The notes beneath the pieces were generated by a model. That model searched no databases, was not told the DNA's origin, and saw only the letters and a list, made by a program, of their open reading frames with translations. This document shows positions 49,311 through 59,234 of a stretch of 64,000 bases of DNA, piece by piece (position 1 is the first letter of the stretch; each line of letters opens with the position of its first letter). The stretch lies in the NCBI RefSeq assembly GCF_041381155.1, contig NC_091143.1, positions 40,192,996-40,256,995 of the forward strand. The letters are read 5' to 3'. Position numbers and translations under genes: made by a program. This DNA is from Argopecten irradians (Eukaryota; Mollusca; Bivalvia; Pectinida; Pectinidae).

Positions 49311-50118
49311 GTAAAGTTGCATAGCTAAAAACTGGGAAAGTGCATTTTTATGATACAAGCACGAATCTTGGCATGGAAGTAGTTGTGATTATATATAAGA
49401 GAATCAAAGCGGGAGCCATCGCAAAAAGTACCTATTTCCGGTATTTTTTAAAAGATGGCCGTCATTTTCGTAGAGAAACTAAGAAAACTTAAGAAATAAG
49501 AAGCTGCACCTTTTGATAAAAGCATGAAAGTTGGCATGTGAGTAGATAAGACAACCAAAAACAGGAATTTAACAGGAAGCCATTTAAACTTCCGGCATTT
49601 TTCAAGATGGCCGCCACTTTTTGTAGACGAAACTAAGAGATGTAACGAAATACCAAGCTGCACCTTTTGATAAAAGCATGAAAGTTGGCATGTGAGTAGA
49701 TAAGACAACCAAAAATAGGAATTTAACAGGAAGCCATTTAAACTTTCGGCATTTTTCAAGATGGCCGCCACTTTTTTGTAGACGAAACTAAGAAATGTAA
49801 TGAAATAACACGCTGCACGTTTTGATAAAAGCATAAAAAATGGCATGTGAGAAGCCAAGACAATCAAAATCAGATTTGAATCGTGATCAACTGAAACTTA
49901 CCTACTTCCGGTATTATTCAAGATAGCGGTCATTTCCGTAGGCAGAACTAGCTAGCATTTTCGTAAGCAATACCTGGAGAAGTTATGAAATTACAGATTG
50001 CAATTTTTGATAAAAGCATAAAAATTGGCATGCGATTAGCCAAGACAATCAAAATAAGATAAAAACCAGAACCTATCCCAATAGTACCTTCTTCCGGTAT
50101 TATTCGAGATAGCATATG

Positions 50119-50504
50119 TGTAACCCTAGTGAATACTAGCCGAAATATACCGCTCGGCTATAGACAACTTCTGTTTAGTTAGATCGATTGAGCGTCAGAC
50201 TAGTAACCCAGAGGTCCCGAGTTCGAATTCTGTCAGAGGCTGTAATTATGTTTGTATCAAACCATTTGCTCTGTTACATTGGCGCCCATGTAGGTACTCG
50301 GGAAATTTTCAGCCATACACCACAGGTATCACCGTTAACTCCTGGAAACTCGAGGACGAGTTCTTTCCCTGAGGGGGGAATATGTAACCCTGTTGAATAC
50401 CAGTCGTAATCGGTTGAGCTTCAGACTAGTAACGCAGAGGTTCCGAGTTCGAATCCTGTCAGAGACTGTGATAATGTTTGTATCAAACTATGTTCTTTGT
50501 TACA
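50119..50504 (+). mobile_element. Miniature Ty3/gypsy-like LTR element with tRNA-like LTRs
   Basis: Two direct repeats act as LTRs: 50119-50278 (160 bp) and 50383-50504 (122 bp, one internal deletion). Both begin TGTAACCCT and end GTTACA, the usual TG...CA form. After the first comes TTGGCGCCCATGTAGG, a primer-binding-site-like motif. Before the second comes CTCGAGGACGAGTTCTTTCC followed by GAGGGGGGAATA, a polypurine tract after what looks like the last pol codons. Only 104 bases lie between, so it is a deletion derivative or a TRIM. Flanks ATATG and AATG may be a decayed target duplication. Each LTR contains a tRNA-like segment. Confidence 0.8.
50184..50236 (+). promoter_or_regulatory. tRNA-like segment in the left LTR (box A/box B)
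   Basis: Within the left LTR, TAGTTAGATCGATTGAGCG resembles a tRNA D arm/box A, followed by TCAGACTAGTAACCCAGAG (anticodon-arm-like, loop CTAGTAA) and AGGTCCCGAGTTCGAATTC (box B/T arm). The right LTR keeps GGTTGAGCTTCAGACTAGTA and GAGTTCGAATCC. The anticodon position would read AGT (Thr) if the tRNA parallel holds. It is not an intact tRNA gene: the stems do not pair fully. Confidence 0.55.
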
Positions 50505-51118
50505 AATGTTTCCGTAGGCAAAAGTGGTAGATGGCATTTTCGTAAACAATACACGGAGAATTTATAAAATAGTAATCTGCAATTTCTGATATAAGCATAA
50601 AAATGGCATGTGATTACCTAAGACAATCAAAATAAGATTTAAACCAGAAACCATTGAAAAAGTACCTACTTCCGGTATTACGCAAAATAGCGTTCAATAG
50701 CGTGAATTACCGGAAGCAGGTACTTTTTTCAGTGGTCCCCCATTTAAATCTTATTTTCGATGTCTTGGCTACTCACATGCCAATTTTTATGCTTTAAATA
50801 AAACGTGCAGTCTGTTATTTCGTTATTTCTCTAAGCTTCGCTTACAAAAATGGTAACCATCTTGAAAAAACCGGAAGTAGGCATATTTTTCAATTGCTCC
50901 CGATTTTAATCTTATTGTGGTAGTCTTGCCTGTTAACATACCAAGTTTAATGCGTTTATTAAGATGTTCGGCTTTACAATACTTCTCATAGTTCCGCCTA
51001 TTCAGTTACATTTTGCAATGGCTCCCAGTTTTAATTTTGGTAGTCTAGGCTACTCGCATGTCAAATTTCATAAAGTCTCGTGCTTGTATAAAAATACACG
51101 ATTTTCCCTATGCCACCC

Positions 51119-53440
51119 TTCTATTATGCAGTACTTGTATCCAACATACATGTCACTTCCAATAAAATCTGTGAAAGAAATAAGACTGTAACAATGATAA
51201 GATTTCAAACGAGAGTACAGTTAAGGATTGTTTTCGTTTTGATCTGCTGCAACTGCACCCAACAGCCGTCACGTAGAAAGTACAATTTACAAGTAAATAG
51301 GGCTAATTAGCGAAAATACATAAAACCCAATAAATACTCGGTAACACTAGAGTTAAACATGAATTATTGATAATCAATGTACTCACTATATGACTTTGAA
51401 AGAAAACGCGTGCAATGGGTAACCTTGTAACAAGGAATAGTTAATAAATGGACGTAGTTTAAAGTGACAGCATCACCGAAATGGGATTAAACAAAGGTGA
51501 AAAAGGGGTATAGAATACGGCAAAAGCAACACAAAACCCAAACAGATTTATAACATTGGTCGCCTGAGTGTAATGTACATGTTGATGACAAATCCCCAAG
51601 AGTAATTCATTCCTTGGTTACTGATGGATTCTTATCATTACATGTATATGTAAAATTGGTGATCCGACGTATTGAATGCCGAATTGGAGGCCATTCCAAA
51701 CCAACTTTAGCATAAAGCCGCTCAAATTTTTAGGTGAATGATATAGCTAAAGCATATTTCACTCAGATAAGAGAATAATACTGGTGTGGTCAATTCATAC
51801 AAACATACATTTCTACCATAATACGTCAATGTTATTTCTTTTTCAGGCCATTGTATAAATGTACTGGGTGTTGGACAAATACATTGATATTCAACTCGTG
51901 AAATAAAATCTTCCGGTTATTTGATTGGTTGAAATTTGATTTGAACTACGACCCGGACATGTTTTGCTCATTGTCACGTCACAATTTGTTTAAGCCATCG
52001 ATTATCGAATGACGTCATGTTATTGTACTCCGATCGCTGAGCTTGCAGAACAAACTACTGTTGAAACAGCAATTTCGTAGCATAAACTATCGAATCAAAA
52101 TTCAATATTGTCTTTTGTTTAATAGTATATTTTGCTGTGCGAGGACCGTGTGTATGATTTCGGCAGAATTAACACATCTAGGCCGGACTTGTTTACAATA
52201 GTTTGATGATTATTTGGCGAAAAGTAGATGTCACATTGCCGTTAACATGTTCAAATGTAGTTTGCCAACGACTATTTGTTTGTTCAAGTACCGATTGAAA
52301 TCTAGATTCACACTCGTTGAGTAGGAATGCCCGGAACAGCTTGTTGTTAATACATTCCTTTTTAAGAAATTAAGCTTCTTTTAATATTGATGAGTGCCTT
52401 ATTGCTAATAATGATATAACAACACCTTATTTGCATATGTCGGCAAATAACGGTATTTTGTTTTCTGTTATTTTGGCCTTCTTGTAGGTTATCTCATGGT
52501 GGTAGAGTCAGGTCAAACACTTTTAGTATTGTATATATTGCTACAATTTCTGTAATTTTCATCATTTTATTCAACTTAATTGTTGATATACCATTTTCTT
52601 ATACATACTGTATATACATATAGTGCAATCGTTTCACTATTTGTTAATATTTCATTCAACTTATTTTCAGATAAACCATTTTCTTATATGTATTGTATAT
52701 ATAACAATAATTTCACTAACAGCCTGATCAATTCTACAGAGAGGCAAACAGTATTGGTCGTATCAACTCTTGCCACATCGATTTGGCTATCGGAACAACT
52801 GACCATTCTCTTCTATATTAAAAGAAATGTCGTCGATACCATTTCTGCTAATCATTGCATGCTTTACAGGAATGTTTGTAATAGCGACAAATTTTGGTAG
52901 AAATAAAAGTAAAATTTCCTTTTCTAATTAGACCTAATTAATTGAATTATATATATTACCTGTACTTCTTGATTCATTGAGATGATACCATTTTTATATT
53001 ACGAAAACAATCAACGATAAAATAATATTGATATCATAATAAGTATTATAAACAATTTTATAACCAAAAACCAAAAACACTCAATAAAATAATGATTGAC
53101 TCTTCTCTGCCTTTAATGTGCCATCTTTTGTTTTACTCTCTATGCTCTTCTATTGTTAAAACAGTGTTCGCACCAGAGAAATGTTGACTGCTTATGCCAC
53201 ATTCATTACTAATTGGTTCTCACAGACGTGTTAACCCATTGTCACATTTGTCACTTATCAACATATTCTGTACCCAAGATTCCAGAATCGACCGAGGTTA
53301 TAGCTCCTACATTGTTTGATCACTTCTGGCTGTCTATATATTGCCTTACAGAAATATAATACCTCTGATACATAGTTGCAGTAATATTACAGCAATATAG
53401 CAGCAACATTGCAGCAATACATACTTCTCGTTTGAAAATA
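51119..53440. other. Intergenic DNA; one foldback-tail-like segment
   Basis: No gene is supported. Around 51890-52060 the string GATTGGTTG, GTCACGTCACAA and ATGACGTCATG resembles the tails of the foldback elements. Two near-identical phrases (GATATACCATTTTCTTATA and GATAAACCATTTTCTTATAT near 52.58 and 52.67 kb) show a local 85-base duplication. The rest is AT-rich and unremarkable. Confidence 0.4.
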
Positions 53441-53460
53441 AGTTTGCTGGACCATAACCG

Positions 53461-54028
53461 CACCAAAGCAGCACACACTTGCCGCAACAAAGCAGCACAC
53501 ACTTGCCGCACCAAAGCAGCACACACTTGCCGCAACAAAGCAGCACACACTTGCCGCACCAAAGCAGCACACACTTGCCGCAACAAAGCAGCACACACTT
53601 GCCGCAACAAAGCAGCACACACTTGCCGCAACAAAGCAGCACACACTTGCCGCACCAAAGCAGCACACACTTGCCGCACCAAAGCAGCACACACTTGCCG
53701 CAACAAAGCAGCACACACTTGCCGCAACAAAGCAGCACACACTTGCCGCAACAAAGCAGCACACACTTGCCGCAACAAAGCAGCACACACTTGCCGCAAC
53801 AAAGCAGCACACACTTGCCGCAACAAAGCAGCACACACTTGCCGCAACAAAGCAGCACACACTTGCCGCAACAAAGCAGCACACACTTGCCGCAACAAAG
53901 CAGCACACACTTGCCGCAACAAAGCAGCACACACTTGCCGAAACAAAGTAGCACACACTTGCCGCAACAAAGCAGCACACACTTGCCGCACCAAAGCAGC
54001 ACACACTTGCCGAAACAAAGCAGCACAA
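53461..54028. repeat. 24-bp minisatellite, about 23.5 units
   Basis: The 24-base unit CAACAAAGCAGCACACACTT-GCCG repeats almost without change; variants are CACC or AAAC at the first four bases and one AAGTAG. As 24 is a multiple of three and the unit lacks stops in most frames, five frames stay open for 200-240 codons (for example an AAHTCRNK octad). None has flanking coding support, and they are best read as artefacts. The array decays at 54028 into a T-run and GCAACAAAGCCGAAC. Confidence 0.97.
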
Positions 54029-54116
54029 TTTTTTTTCGCAACAAAGCCGAACATAGTTGCAGCACCATAGCCTTTAGCTTTCTGGTCTCTCTTTAATCAA
54101 GTACAAAGGTTTAAAT

Positions 54117-54300
54117 ATTTAAGGATTAAATTCTCTTTTTGGTGGTTCTATCGAAGGATAAAGTTGAGTAGGGTATCGATATTTGGAATGGACCGCGAAG
54201 CGGTCCATGAAACAAACATCGATCCATGAAACAAATATCGATACCCTACTCAACTTTATCCTTCGATAGAACCACCAGAGAGAGACTTTAATCCTTATAT
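54117..54300. mobile_element. Foldback element with GGACCGCGAAGCGGTCC tip
   Basis: The left arm (AAGGATTAAA, GGTGGTTCTATCGAAGGATA, AAGTTGAGTAGGGTATCGAT) pairs with the right arm (ATCGATACCCTACTCAACTT, TATCCTTCGATAGAACCACC, TTTAATCCTT). The tip holds the perfect palindrome TGGACCGCGAAGCGGTCCA and a duplicated CATGAAACAAA-ATCGAT. The terminal AAGGATTAA/TTAATCCTT matches the ends of the elements at 20145 and 42984 although the arms differ. GATAAAGTTGAGTAG recurs near 55583. Confidence 0.9.
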
Positions 54301-56054
54301 TTACAGTCTGAACTATTATTTTCATAGCTCAAAATTTACACTTTATAGTGTTTATGGCATTTATAAGACTAAAATTGGATTATATCGTTTGGTTCCGACG
54401 GGCATTTGGAACAGCCACTCGAAGTGGCGGAAATTCCCGCCAATTTATCAATGAACATACAAATAAAATGAGTTCCGTCTGATGAAGCATATATCTGGTG
54501 TTTTCCCGGTATGAAACTATAAATCGTTATATTTATCTGTTGTAAAAAACACCATGGTGCAAAGCAGTTTGGTTTTAATCTTTTGCTTCGTATTATTACA
54601 CACGCTTACACAATTCATAACGTGGCAGGATATTTAACGTAGTTGTGACGCGGCGTCCGATTCAAACCGCCTGTGTCAAGGAGGTGTGACAAACAGACAG
54701 TTTCTTCGATTTTGTGATCACTTGAGTTCTACTTAATCAGTTCACGTTTGAAATTACTTGAATACATGGATGTTTACATAGTATCATGACATTATTTCCG
54801 GATTTTGGAGATTTTCAAATGTATCGGAACGTCGTTTCGAGGAACATGTACAAACACAGGTAGGCCCACTACTATAAACGTTTACCGCTCTCTAAATGTT
54901 AGCTTATATTTATATTGTTGTTTCAAACACTTCAATAAATATTAGAGATATCTATTACAAGTATTGTAAAGCTACAATTCTAGGATTCCGTTTCGATACA
55001 CCCAAACGTACATTGTGTAGGTATAAGTAAGGAGGGCCTACTATCGCCGATTCACAGTAGATAACGTACAGGACTTGTCTGTCCCGCGAGGTGAACAAAA
55101 ATGCATTGTCGTGCTTGGTCGTTTTGGTTAAACTTATCCATCTAAAGACTGATGTTGTCCTGATATATCTTATCCATTTGCGTACAACCAAAGATGTTAA
55201 AAATACAAATATGATGTAGATCTACATGTTGTAGCGAACAGCACAGACTCACCGACACACACTCACCGACACACAACATGTAAACATTGCGACGTCATCA
55301 GAATGCAGAATGTGCAAAACTGTACATTGTACAACATTGTTTATTTATCATACGCACGGAAGCATTGCTCAAAGAGGTACGGTAGTAACATAAACAATGT
55401 AACTTTTCTACATTTGTATTTACACACATACATGTATATGTGTTCAAACCTATTTTGATACATGTACATGTTCATCGAACGTACGTTCGGTACTGAAAAC
55501 ACCAAAAGTTTCTGATTTGGACCATCATAAATTCATCCGCGCGGCTCCAAATTGCGCGTGACATACTCAATCTATCGAGAAATAAAGTTGAGTAGCCTTT
55601 GGTTGAAATCAACGGGGTTTATACTATCAATTCACCACTGACTGTAAATATTAAAGTTTAAAAAAAATCACAAGCGTCATTTTTGGTACAAGTATGGTCT
55701 TACTATGCAATGTCATTTTGAATTAATTTGGTGATGAAGTTGGTCTTTATATTGATAAAAAAATACCTTGTCAGTATCAAATAAAATAAATAGTGTTCAA
55801 GAAAATATGATGTTACTGCCGTTGAACCCCATCTGTGGACGCTGAAAGTGTAATACAATTACGACAATTACTCCGCGGCGTCGAGATTCTAAACGTTTTC
55901 TCATGGGGTGGTTCGTTTACAAGGTTGGCGGGACCAAATATATGACTTGACGGGCACGTGGGTTTGGATTTTGTTTGTGCCGAAGATGGACGGGGCCTTC
56001 ATATGTGTACATGTATCAGCGAGGACCGATGATATGTCAACATAAACAATTACA
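54301..56054. other. Intergenic DNA without a supported gene
   Basis: Short frames only. It contains AATAAAGTTGAGTAG near 55582 (a fragment of the foldback arm above) and a tandem ACTCACCGACACAC near 55246-55275. Nothing else is supported. Confidence 0.4.
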
Positions 56055-56665
56055 ATTGTTCTAAGATTGAACAAATTCGCGTTGGTACAAGGAACTCTTC
56101 TGGGTGGGAGGTAGAAATTGTTGATTTGGTCATGTGACCGCGAAAAATTTAGGGCACATTTTTCCGTCATGGCGGTGACACTTATAGGCAGAGAATACCA
56201 ATGTCCGGGTAAAGGTCATAGTCGGTAATACTTGCTCGATAGCGGAACTAAGAAAAACTGTTATGTTTTGTGTTTCTTATTTGTTATTGATTTTTGGGAA
56301 AATGCACCAAGGTAAGTTATGAAATATTTGTGAGTGAGACGTCAGATACCGCTGATTTCCAACTGCTAGGCGACAGCTCCATTTGATGCCGTAATTTACA
56401 TGTCATTTCCTTATGAAGTGTCTAAATTCAATTTTCGTGCATATTTAGATTAAATTTAATACAATATGTTCCGATAATTAATGTTAATTGTTCTATCATG
56501 ATATGTAATTTTCCACCCGTGTTCAATCATTACATATGTCGCCATTTTGTTTCAAATGTGCCCTAAATTAAGTCACGTGGTGATGAAAGTCACATGACTA
56601 AACTGACTGAATGTTGTATCCCGGAATCGGCGTATTGTTCTAAGATTGAACAAATTCGCGTTGGT
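56055..56665. repeat. 32-bp direct repeats flanking an imperfect inverted repeat
   Basis: The 32-base string starting ATTGTTCTAAGATTGAACAA occurs identically at 56055-56086 and 56634-56665. Between them, TCATGTGAC..AATTTAGGGCACATTT..ATGGCG (56131-56175) is matched in inverted orientation by CGCCATTTTG..AAATGTGCCCTAAATT..GTCACATGAC (56540-56598). The order direct repeat-inverted arm-centre-inverted arm-direct repeat suggests an inserted element of about 550 bp. Confidence 0.75.
56263..56311 (+). CDS. Possible signal-peptide exon (weak)
   Basis: ATG at 56263 opens MFCVSYLLLIFGKMHQ and ends CCAAG|GTAAGT in phase 1. Length (49 nt), phase and role match exon 1 of the lectin gene. It could start a secreted-protein gene. 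It lies between the inverted arms of a repeat, and no partner exon is certain: joining it to 58382 is in phase but gives an odd second hydrophobic segment before the PAN exon. Confidence 0.25.
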
Positions 56666-56939
56666 GTTATTTTCCTCATTAATTAGTACCCGGCTTAGTC
56701 AGGAAACTTATGATCTATACATAAAATCTAACGTGCACATATGCAATGTACGACGCGTAGTACTGTAGTTCTCATCTTACAACTCTGGTATTTTGGTATC
56801 TTTTGCCTATCATAATGAAATGTTATATTCCCCATTCTACAAGCAGATAGGCTGAATTACACATGAAATATATTATCACAATGGTTTATGATCTATACGT
56901 TTAAAATCTGGATGCCTTGCCAGATTTTTAAACTGACAA

Positions 56940-57300
56940 AAAAATTGCCACGGCAGTCACGGTACCGACGGTGAACGCAACAGGACGTAATAAAACGGGA
57001 TTGGCGTAACAAAACGTAACAGTGCGTACGAGGCCGTAACAAAACTTCCAGAAGGTCCGTGGTGGAACGGGCAGCAAGCACGTTCCCCGGAATCTCATGG
57101 TGATATCAAGTTTTTTGAAGTTCTGTTGCGATTGATGCAGATTGGCTGCACGTTTTCTGCCGTTTTGTCCAGGTTTGTCAAGGTTTTGACGGCAAGCCAA
57201 GGTGGATGATAAACGTTTCGATGCGTTCTGTCAAGGCACATCACGGTTTGTAGCGGTTGAAAGCCCAACGTGATACGGCGTGTTACGTCTTATTACGGTC
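56940..57300. other. CpG-rich segment with recurring CGTAAC/ACGG phrases
   Basis: GC content and CpG frequency rise sharply. Phrases such as CGTAACAAAAC, GGCGTAAC, ACGGTACCGACGG, TGTTACGTC and TTACGGTC recur without a fixed period. Overlapping minus-strand frames (56893-57200) have no family signature. A similar segment runs 57640-57960; the AT-rich DNA between them carries neither. Confidence 0.5.
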
Positions 57301-57639
57301 TTACGTTGCAAGCAATATATGATGGAGTATCATATTTGCTACTTCATGGAATTATTTGTATCAATAAATAGAAATAGTCATTATCAAACACATTAAAATC
57401 ATCAAATTATACCAAAGCTATTATTGCAAAAGGCAGATTTTAAAAGTGAGAACCATTTCAGAAAAAAAATATTTGCGTAGAAACACTATAATAATTATAT
57501 ATTTATACCAAATATAGTTAAGATTTTATTTTCTTTTAACACATTTTGTAATTAAAACATGTTTGAAATGACATTTTCGGCAATAAATATTGTTTCATTT
57601 GCTCCAAAAAAGCCCGGCATCAGACTTTCATCCCTAGTA

Positions 57640-57960
57640 AGCCTTGGCGGACCGTGAAAAACGTGTCGGAGCTTGATTAAAACGTGTAAAACGTAGCAGA
57701 CCTCATCAGATCGTAACAGGCCTAGAGAGAAGGTAGTGGCATCCTTGATAGACCGTTCTAAAGCCGTAGTGTACCTTTAACCTCTGGGAACAGCCCTTTC
57801 CCCTATATCCACAGTCCATCACGTAATCCGTAAAAGACCGTGGCAAAACTTCACAAGACTTAGCTCAACTTGAATACAGAGACAAAAATAGCCAAAATTT
57901 CACGGCGCACCATGTTTTGGGCAAACGGGACTACCGTGGTCGCCGGGAACATAGTGTAAA
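57640..57960. other. CpG-rich segment, second block
   Basis: Same style as 56940-57300: GGACCGTGAAAAACGTGTC, AAAACGTGTAAAACGTAGC, AGACCGTGGCAAAACTTC and CGGGACTACCGTGGTCGC. Its phrases are largely complements or relatives of those in the first block, which suggests two parts of one element about 1 kb long. Confidence 0.45.
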
Positions 57961-58485
57961 CCTAGCATTACGTTTTTCTTGGACGGAGAAATCTCTACCC
58001 TAGGAGGAGCTTCACGACTGTGTAATCCGATACTTCAGTGATAAAGCACTATAAAATGGCAAAAGTTCCACTATACAAGAAGACACAACACGAATATACA
58101 GCCAAAATCACGTACCTCGCACTTCACACACGTAAGGCACCGCATACACGGAAGGTCGTCCTGACACGACAGTTGCTGTTAATAAAATTTAATTTAATCA
58201 AACAAACAGATAATGAAGCCATTGGAGCAGTAACCAGAACTAAAAACATCTAGAACCTTCAGATGATTTTATTGCTATGTATTTTTTCGCAGTAGGATCG
58301 AACTCTGTCGCACAAATTAACGTTTTCCATTGGCTTGTAACATGGCATCCATCATTTAAATATTTCATTTGTAATTTCCAGTGACAGACAGAGCAAAATA
58401 TCGCCTCCGTACTCCCTATATATATGTTAGCATTACAGTATACAGATGTTTGTCACTCTTAATGAAGTGGTACAAAGAGAAGGAC

Positions 58486-58777
58486 ATGGGATTTTTGTGT
58501 TTGGTTTTAGTCAGTGCAATGATGGCGACAACTGAGATTGCGCTAGGGTTCTCCCTCAAACGTGAACTCCGCGTAAATCCAGTGAACCAGAGTTTGCATC
58601 ACCTCAGTTCAAATAGAGAAATCCCTGACTATGTTGCTTGTTCAAAGCTGTGCAAAAATGAGGAATGTCTGTCTTTTTTGTACACGGAGGTCGACCAAAG
58701 CTGTAACACCTACTCCAAACAATTCTTTCGGGATCAAAATACTGCCGTGTCCACGTCACAAATGTTCTTCTATAAAG
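58486..58777 (+). CDS. Fibrinogen-related gene 2, signal peptide and PAN/apple-like exon
   Basis: ATG at 58486 codes MGFLCLVLVSAMMATTEIAL, a good signal peptide, followed by about 75 residues with VACSKLCKNEECLSFLYTEV and DQSCNTYSKQFF. The pattern C-x-x-x-C-x-x-x-x-x-C-x-x-F-x(7-10)-C-x-x-Y is that of a PAN/apple-like module. The exon ends AAAG|GTAAAC in phase 1, fitting the next acceptor at 60994. An upstream in-frame ATG (58462) and a possible acceptor TTTCCAG at 58381 mean the exon may start with 5' untranslated sequence; 58486 is chosen because the signal peptide follows at once. PAN plus FReD suggests a secreted binding protein. Confidence 0.7.
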
Positions 58778-59141
58778 GTAAACTATATAGTTTTTAAAAC
58801 TTCATCGGTGCAACTATTGTGGAATCAATACGGATAATGGATGTTTTGTTCGACGCCACTTATTTTCGTGGAGAATATTTTTCACGTATAACTTTTAACG
58901 TTTGATTCTCTTGTTATCGTCTCACTTCTTCTTTCAATAATATATGTGATAATACTGTAAATGTACTTATTTCAGCGGTAGTTTTATTTTGAGGCTTGTC
59001 GTTCTGCCTTTTAAGCACTAATTTATGTACAGTGCTAAATCTGTTAAAGGGTAATTCCAGTATTGAATCATTTATATCTGCTCTAATTAACCATCATTTG
59101 TTTTTCATAAATAAGTACGTTTACAGCATGCAATCATCTAG

Positions 59142-59234
59142 AATTGTAACTACAAACCAAAATTAGAACTACAAACCAAAATTAGAACTACAAACTAGAA
59201 TTGTAACTACAAACCTAAATTAGAACTACAAACC
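59142..59234. repeat. 19-bp tandem repeat, 5 units
   Basis: Five units of about 19 bases (AATTAGAACTACAAACCAA; the first and fourth have AATTGTAACTACAAACC) lie in the intron after the PAN-like exon. About 100 bases upstream is a TTAAAGGGTAATTCC, possibly an element end. Confidence 0.9.

Larger units (their letters stand above)
49318..51118. repeat. Large inverted repeat built from 154-170 bp tandem units
   Basis: Units of about 154-160 bp (CTTCCGGCATTTTTCAAGAT-GGCCGCCA, then CGAAACTAAG, then GCTGCACCTTTTGATAAAAG, then GGCATGTGAGTAGATAAGAC) run forward from 49.4 to 50.7 kb. From about 50700 the same units run in the opposite orientation to 51.1 kb. The outer ends also match as inverses: GCATAGCTAAAAACT..TACAAGCACGA at 49318 and its complement ending CTATGC at 51115. 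An LTR element has inserted at 50119-50504. Minus-strand frames here are artefacts. Confidence 0.85.

Noticed and set aside
49448..49867. 139-codon minus-strand frame with internal repeats
   Set aside because: It is read through two or three copies of the 154-bp repeat unit, and its repeats follow the DNA units.
50184..50236. Functional tRNA gene
   Set aside because: The acceptor and anticodon stems do not pair properly and the segment occurs twice inside LTRs; it is tRNA-like only.
53320..54096. Five overlapping open frames of 205-244 codons on both strands
   Set aside because: They are a product of the 24-bp unit length; no start context, splice sites or flanking coding sequence supports any of them.
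58382..58485. Joining the 56263-56311 signal-like exon to the PAN exon
   Set aside because: It is in phase but would put a second signal-peptide-like segment about 50 residues inside the protein; an independent start at 58486 is simpler.
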